From: Stictocephala bisonia
Lineage: Eukaryota > Arthropoda > Insecta > Hemiptera > Membracidae
Length of the DNA stretch: 64,000 bases
Assembly: GCA_035578905.1 (NCBI GenBank)
Contig: JAQJVL010000419.1
Coordinates: forward strand, 372,001-436,000
Direction of reading: 5' to 3'
Of this stretch, positions 58,410 to 64,000 are shown piece by piece (position 1 is the first letter of the stretch; every line of letters begins with the position of its first letter). Below the pieces are notes generated by a model that saw only the letters and a program-made list of their open reading frames with translations, ran no database searches and was not told the origin of the DNA. The position numbers were made by a program, and so were the translations under genes.

Positions 58410-59820
58410 AATGCCCCAAGAAATATAGCACATTTTTAAATGACTTCTTTGTAAATATACCCACCAAAATTAGTGTAACAAATATTGGAAGCGTTGCATA
58501 AAGACCACCCAATTCATCTGCCTCTCTTCTTTCTTCCTTGTATTCATAAATTACTGGACATACCACTGTACGTGTATGGGCGGGCGGGTGGGTCTATACC
58601 ACTGTGCGTGTATGGGTGGGCGGGTGGGTCAATATGGCTGTATGTGTATGGACGCGCGGGTGGATCACTATAACATACTGTGTGTGTATGTGTGGGTAGG
58701 GGGTCAATAGCACTCCAGTACCACTAAGTCTGTATGGGTGGGCGGGTGGGTCAGTACCACTAAGCCTTTATGGGTGGGCGGGTGGGTCAGTACCACTAAG
58801 CCTGTATGGGTGGGCGGGTGGGTCAGTACCACAAAGCCTGTATAGGTGGGCGGGTGGGTCAGTACCACTAAGCCTGTATGGGTGGGCGGGTGGGAGACGC
58901 CCATACACGTACAGTATGTGGACCCACCCACCCGCCCATACACGTACAGTATGTGGACCACCCACCCGCCCATACACGTTACGTATGTGGACCCACCCAC
59001 CCGCCCATACACGTACAGTATTTGGACCCACCCACCCATGGACATTGGCAGATTATAGAAATTTCTTTCGATGAGGAGCGAAGAAATTTATTAATTATGT
59101 TTATTTACAAAAATTTTTTTTTCTAAGGATCAAAATCTAAAGGCTGGTTTACCTCAGGGAACAATATTAGGTGCCTTTTTATGTGTGATATTAATGTCTC
59201 TTATAAACTTAGATGCAAAGTTGTATTAGTTTTGATCACAAATAATTGATTAATGTTGTGAGAAAACGGAAGTTAAGTAGCACTATGCAGTGATTTAGTG
59301 AAAAATAGTTCCTTATTGACACAGATAAGATCTGTTTAATTATTTTAAAATGTGTATGTGCAATGGAATGGTTCTGACCAACTTGAGACATTTCTTGGCA
59401 TATCTTTGACAGTAATCTTAAAGAGCTGGGCAGTGTGTTCTGGATTATTATTTGTGCTTCGTAGATTGTCATCATTTACAGGTACAAACGTTTTGTTTAC
59501 CGATTTCTATGCCTTCATCTGTCCACATGAGTCACAAGCTGTTGCACGAGTCATAAGCAATTGCTCTCTAGCAACCTCAAACAAAATTATTTTTCTTCAT
59601 TTTGAAGAAAAAAGCAGAACGAATATCATCTCATCTCAAACTAAGAGAAACGTGCAATGATTGCTTGAAAAAAAAATATAAGTTTGACTTTTCCATGCAT
59701 CTAGATTTAAAAGTCTTGTACCTGATTCCCAAAACAGTAACTTATGTGAACTATGATATGTTTAATATTCCTCACCCTAAAAAACATTACTTACATTGTA
59801 CTTTTTTAGTATCTTGAAAA
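58410..59820 (+). pseudogene. LINE fragment C, split by a minisatellite
   Basis: Left of the minisatellite lies LNDFFVNIPTKIS (58438), like the 'FN.YFVN' block before the RT domain. Right of it come AGLPQGTILGAFL (59140), the RT motif with PQG, then DQLETFLGISL (59376), RRLSSFTGTN, and ERISSHLKLRETC with KVLYL (59610-59720), which follow the order of a CR1-type RT C-terminus. The 480-bp array replaces much of the palm domain, and frames shift repeatedly. Confidence 0.65.
58561..59040. repeat. Second array of the G-rich 36-bp minisatellite, inverted
   Basis: Forward copies (58561-58894) include GGGTGGGCGGGTGGG at 58736, 58772, 58808 and 58880. From about 58896 the copies are reversed (CCCATACACGTACAGTATG then TGGACCCACCC). 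Here CTAAGCCTG replaces GTACGTG in several forward copies. It is the same family as 19060-19828 and 7188. Confidence 0.9.
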
Positions 59821-62800
59821 ACAAGGTATTGGGAGTATTCCACCTCAGATAAGAATATATTTACAGAGTTTTTATTTCATAATTTGGACTATATTAATAA
59901 TGAATTAATTTAAAATAAATGTTAATTTTTCAGTTTGTAATGTGATCAGAAATTTGACAGATGCCAATGCTTTTAATTCGTTAAATGGAATAAAGAATTC
60001 TTTGATTGCTTGGTTGAGATTGTTCAAGGGAAAGAAAAGAGAGTCGAGTTTGGTAGTCGCCAAACATTGATACCAATACTACCCTCAGTTGTGTGGTTAT
60101 TGGTGTTAGTCCTCTCCAAGGGTTAATCGACCTTAAGTAGGCAATCATAGTTACTGATCATGTTAGCTACACATGTGATCCGATAAGATAGTACAGCGAC
60201 ACAGATCGTGTGTCCAACAATGGAATTCACTTTGGCCAATCAATGCACGGCCTCCTCATAATGAATAACAAGAGAAGTTCTTGCCTGGTTCCCACATCGG
60301 CTAACGGCAACGATACTGGTCAAAGATCCCAGGGCAAAAATATCCTGTTTTCCCAGGATCCAAATAATTATCACTATTTTAGAATTAATTAATTAAAGGG
60401 ATATTATGAGCTTGCTTCTGAAATCGCACACTCCAATATGAGTGTTGTACGTTAAATGTCATTCTATTGACCGTCCAAAGATCGTATTGAGCAATGACCA
60501 TAGTAAGTGTATTCCTCAACAATCGGTTGTGTATCTTTTTCTTTGCTGGAGTCCAATAATTTTGTACTTTTTGTTTCCTATATTGTGAGTTATAAAAAAC
60601 ATATAACTGATGTGTCTCCTTTAGTATAACAATATTTGAAGAAAAGAGCAAGCCATCTGCTGATACCAAGGATAATAAAATAAGAATACTTTATACCAAA
60701 CAATGTAAAAAAACTTGCCTAATTGCAAGACCTAGATGCTATGAAGTTGTATGTTACATGATATGTTGACTGTCAAATTGATCTTAGTGAATTAACAAGC
60801 AAGAAATACTAAAAAAATATATTTGATAAAGAAATCTTAGATTGGCCTTATTATATTGGGCTACCTCCTGTGCATTTTGACAGATTTTTTAATTTTTGCC
60901 TTTTTGATAAAAAAAACTATGAGGTAAGGTGTAACTGTACTTTGGCAAAATTATAAGTTAGGTTGGGTTGGAAAATATCTGTCTGGAAAATAAAGATCGC
61001 AAAATATTTTATTGAGTTCAGATCTAAAATAAAAATGAAATATATTTTACAAAACAATATTTTAAAAGTTCCTAGTCTTCTAGGGTCATTTATGTATATA
61101 ATGTCAATTGTATATATACATTATATACATAAATTAAATGGAAGATTTAAACCGCATTTTCAGAGTTGTTCATGCTAATGGAACACCCTTTCAATTCATG
61201 TGGCTATTTAGTTGAACAAGAGTTATGTTAGCGTGAACAACTACTTTGAAAATGGTCGTGTATAAGAAGTTCAAAACGTCGGTAATTAATGTAGGCTATA
61301 CATGTGTACAAAAAAATTGACTCAGTCAAACACAGAAAATCCTTCAACCATTTATATAACAAAAATGGCAACTTTCAAGGATTAATAACTGTTTTACTAT
61401 ACTTGCGATTAGTGTGCTAGTACTCCTGATCGTTAATAAATTGCACCGCAAATGAAATGGATACAAAAATATGTTATTTGTCTCTCAATTTATTTAGATA
61501 TTTTTATATAAGTTTATGAAACAGTAACTATATTGATAAAAGGCCCAATAAGTTTGACAGGGGTTTCTCAGTGAGGTGCGAGCACTGGCGAGCGCACGAC
61601 CGCCTTCTCCACACGAACTGATGTAATTGGAAATGAAATCGATGGAAGCCAATTTAATAAAGTCGTGCTTGGAGTGCTTTGTGTTGTGGTTTATGCAACG
61701 TTTGTCCATTACTTCAACCTGGCTGTCTCCTCCACGATGTAGTACTTGGGTAATTTGCATCCAAACAGTGATGAAAAAATATGTTCTAGTTTTCATGTAA
61801 AAAGAATACCTTTTATTCTTTTTGAGTTCAGATTAAGCAGACAATGTATTAATTCTTAAATATGACTGCGCGAAGAACTAGTTGTTTTTGCTTTCAGTTC
61901 TCAATTGTTATATTTTTTTTTATACTGGCAACAAATGAAAAATTGTCAAACGATAGTGGTAAGAAGAGTGGAAAGGATGAAAGAATCAGCTGTGATTAAT
62001 GAATTGACCTCCCACGTAGGCTTGCTTTCTGTGTAGACCATTGTATGATACCAACCCTTGTATGAGTGTATTTGGATTCATGTCTGACACAATTCTCTTA
62101 ACAAATTCAAAATATTTCTTGATAGCACATGTATTTTTCTTCTCTATTAGTACAAAACATTTCGGAAGAGCCTGTAAAAATGATTCACATGAATACAATG
62201 TAAACATTTTGCTAAATATATGTATTATATGTTAATACAATACAGAAATTGGTCCATATTGGTCTACGAACTATCGTGTGATGAATATTCCAAGCTAACA
62301 CTATTAGAACAACATATAAACTAATATAGAAATAGGCCATGTTAAATAATTTGCCAAAGACGGTTAATTCAATTGAAATGTGCTGGTCTTATTGCTGTAT
62401 ATATTTGACGCATTCAGACAAAGCGATAGTTACATTTCAAAAGAAGACACTGGAATCACTAACAATCCAAAAGGCTTACTGGATTATCAACTTCTAAAGA
62501 CCTTATTATATTTACGTTTACTTTGAATAGTAACCCATGTTAGTAATGACCACTATATTAAAATTGAAAGATAAAACAATATTGTACAAAATTAATTTTA
62601 TAGTCTATAATTAGATATATTGACAGTTTATGGATTGAACTGAAACTATTCTTATAGATTCAAAAAAGTTGAGCTATACAATGACTGAAAAAATAAGTAT
62701 ACATGATTGTAATACAAGAAGAACAAATGTAAACATAAAACAAACACGTACTTCAGAATTATAGAACAATTGTGTATTGGAAACATGTTTTATTATCAAC

Positions 62801-63090
62801 TACCACAAAATATAACACATATATAAACATAAAAATTCAAATTAGAGGTAAAAAATGATATTTCAAAAAGAAAGTCTATACTCAGTTAAAATTATATAAA
62901 GTTTAAAAAACTGTAATAATTTTTTGTGCAAGTTTATATAATAAATGTTAGTATATTATAACTTAAAATACATAAAGTTTTAATGTCCTCACATAATAAC
63001 TAAACAAAAATATAAATGACCAGAATATGTTAAGATAATTTTTGTTTTCACTGTTCAAATAAATAGTGGGTTTGATTTGTGAACTTACAT
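59821..63090. other. AT-rich DNA, no gene supported
   Basis: Frames of 60-100 codons exist (for example minus strand 61494-61796 with MQITQVLHRGGDSQVEVMDK) but none has a domain I can name. That one is GC-richer than its surroundings and may be an exon or transposon fragment. Confidence 0.4.
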
Positions 63091-64000
63091 GTTCGTGTGC
63101 CTGGGACAGATAATGTTGCACCTATATGTAACTCACTGTACTTAGCCAGTTAGTCCTTTGAGTTCAGGGCAATGGTCGTGTGCCTGGGACAGATAATGTT
63201 GCACCTATATGTAACTCACTGTACTTAGCCAGTTAGTCCTTTGAGTTCAGGGCAATGGTCGTGTGCCTTGGACAGATAATGTTGCACCTATATGTCCTGT
63301 ACTTGGCCAGTTAGTCCTTTGAGTTCAGGGCAATGGTCGTGTGCCTGGGACAGATAATGTTGCACTATATGTCCTGTACTTGGCCAGTTAGTCCTTTGAG
63401 TTCAGGGCAATGGTCGTGTGCCTGGGACAGATAATGTTGCACCTATATGTCCTGTACTTGGCCAGTTAGTCCTTTGAGTTCAGGGCAATGGTCGTGCGCC
63501 TGGGACAGATAATGTTGTACCTTTATGTACTGTACTTGGCCACTTAGTCCTTTGAGTTCAGGGCAATGGTCGTGTGCCTTGGACAGATAATGTTGCACCT
63601 ATATGTACTGTACTTGGCCAGTTAGTCCTTTGAGTTCAGGGCAATGGTCGTGTGCCTGGGACAGATAATGTTGCACCTATATGTAACTCACTGTACTTGG
63701 CCAGTTAGTCTTTGGAGTTCAGGGTAATGGTCGTGTGCCTGGGACAGATAATGTTGCACCTATATGTACTGTACTTGGCCAGTTAGTCCTTTGAGTTCAG
63801 GGCAATGGTCGTGTGCCTGGGACAGATAATGTTGCACCTATATGTACTGTACTTGGCCAGTTAGTCCTTTGAGTTCAGGGGAATGGTCGTGTACCTGGGA
63901 CAGATAATGTTGCACCTATATGTAACTCACTGTACTTGGCCAGTTAGTCCTTTGAGTTCAGGGCAATAGTCGTGTGCCTGGGACAGATAATGTTGCACCT
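63091..64000 (+). repeat. 78-82-bp satellite, continues past the window
   Basis: The unit has GTCGTGTGCCTGGGACAG, ATAATGTTGCACCTATATG, then TACTTGGCCAGTTAGTCC and TTTGAGTTCAGGGCAATG. Copies with AACTCACTGTAC are about 4 bp longer than those with TACTGTAC and both forms are mixed. The array is about 11.5 copies here and is cut by the window edge. Confidence 0.9.

Noticed and set aside
61494..61796. Mariner-type transposase on the minus strand
   Set aside because: No D,D34D motif or helix-turn-helix could be seen; composition alone is not enough.

Overview
This is AT-rich eukaryotic nuclear DNA, most likely from an arthropod and probably an insect. The evidence is decayed LINE, hAT and PIF/Harbinger relics, a THAP-type zinc-finger exon, a tRNA-derived SINE, TATA+TCAGT-type promoters, intron-like splice signals and no bacterial gene organisation. 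No complete, convincingly intact host gene is present. Most of the window is tandem repeats, transposon relics and one decayed multi-gene virus-like element.

Layout. 0-5 kb: a foldback element (arms about 340 bp or more), a LINE 3' fragment and a 38-bp minisatellite. 5-20 kb: a 28-bp perfect inverted repeat, a 72-bp dimeric minisatellite, a 23-bp AT-rich array, about 6.1 kb of a 117-bp satellite with a related short array beside it, and an inverted, G-quadruplex-capable 36-bp array. 20-23.6 kb: a 36-bp/higher-order minisatellite split by a probable retro-insertion, then featureless DNA. 23.6-24.7 kb: an ORF split by a non-autonomous hAT element with a perfect 8-bp target duplication.

25.2-37.3 kb is the most interesting part. 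It looks like an endogenous, inactivated relative of the Polinton/adintovirus-type elements that carry protein-primed DNA polymerase B (pPolB). It holds about eight damaged genes: two paralogous small genes, an acidic minus-strand gene, pPolB with endonuclease VII-like and exonuclease domains, four unassigned or conserved small genes, and a gene with a phage/virus fibre-like motif. Several genes have a TATA box with an initiator about 30 bp downstream. After six genes, always on the sense strand, lies TGACCTTGA, twice preceded by a hairpin. In front of the element lie two tandem copies of a 1.1-kb unit. These carry paired stem-loops with a conserved loop and compensating stem changes. I saw no such system in the rest of the window.

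37-64 kb: a deleted Harbinger element next to a THAP exon, a 46-bp triplet repeat, a SINE, a 90-bp minisatellite that keeps long frames open, a second hAT MITE with a perfect 8-bp target duplication, a nearly full-length but dead LINE (ORF1+ORF2), a possible 5' exon/CpG-rich promoter near 49.7-50.1 kb, a 60-bp minisatellite with Pol III box-like sequence, two more LINE fragments (one carrying a second copy of the G-quadruplex array) and a 78-82-bp satellite running off the right end. All calls are by eye; no database search was run.
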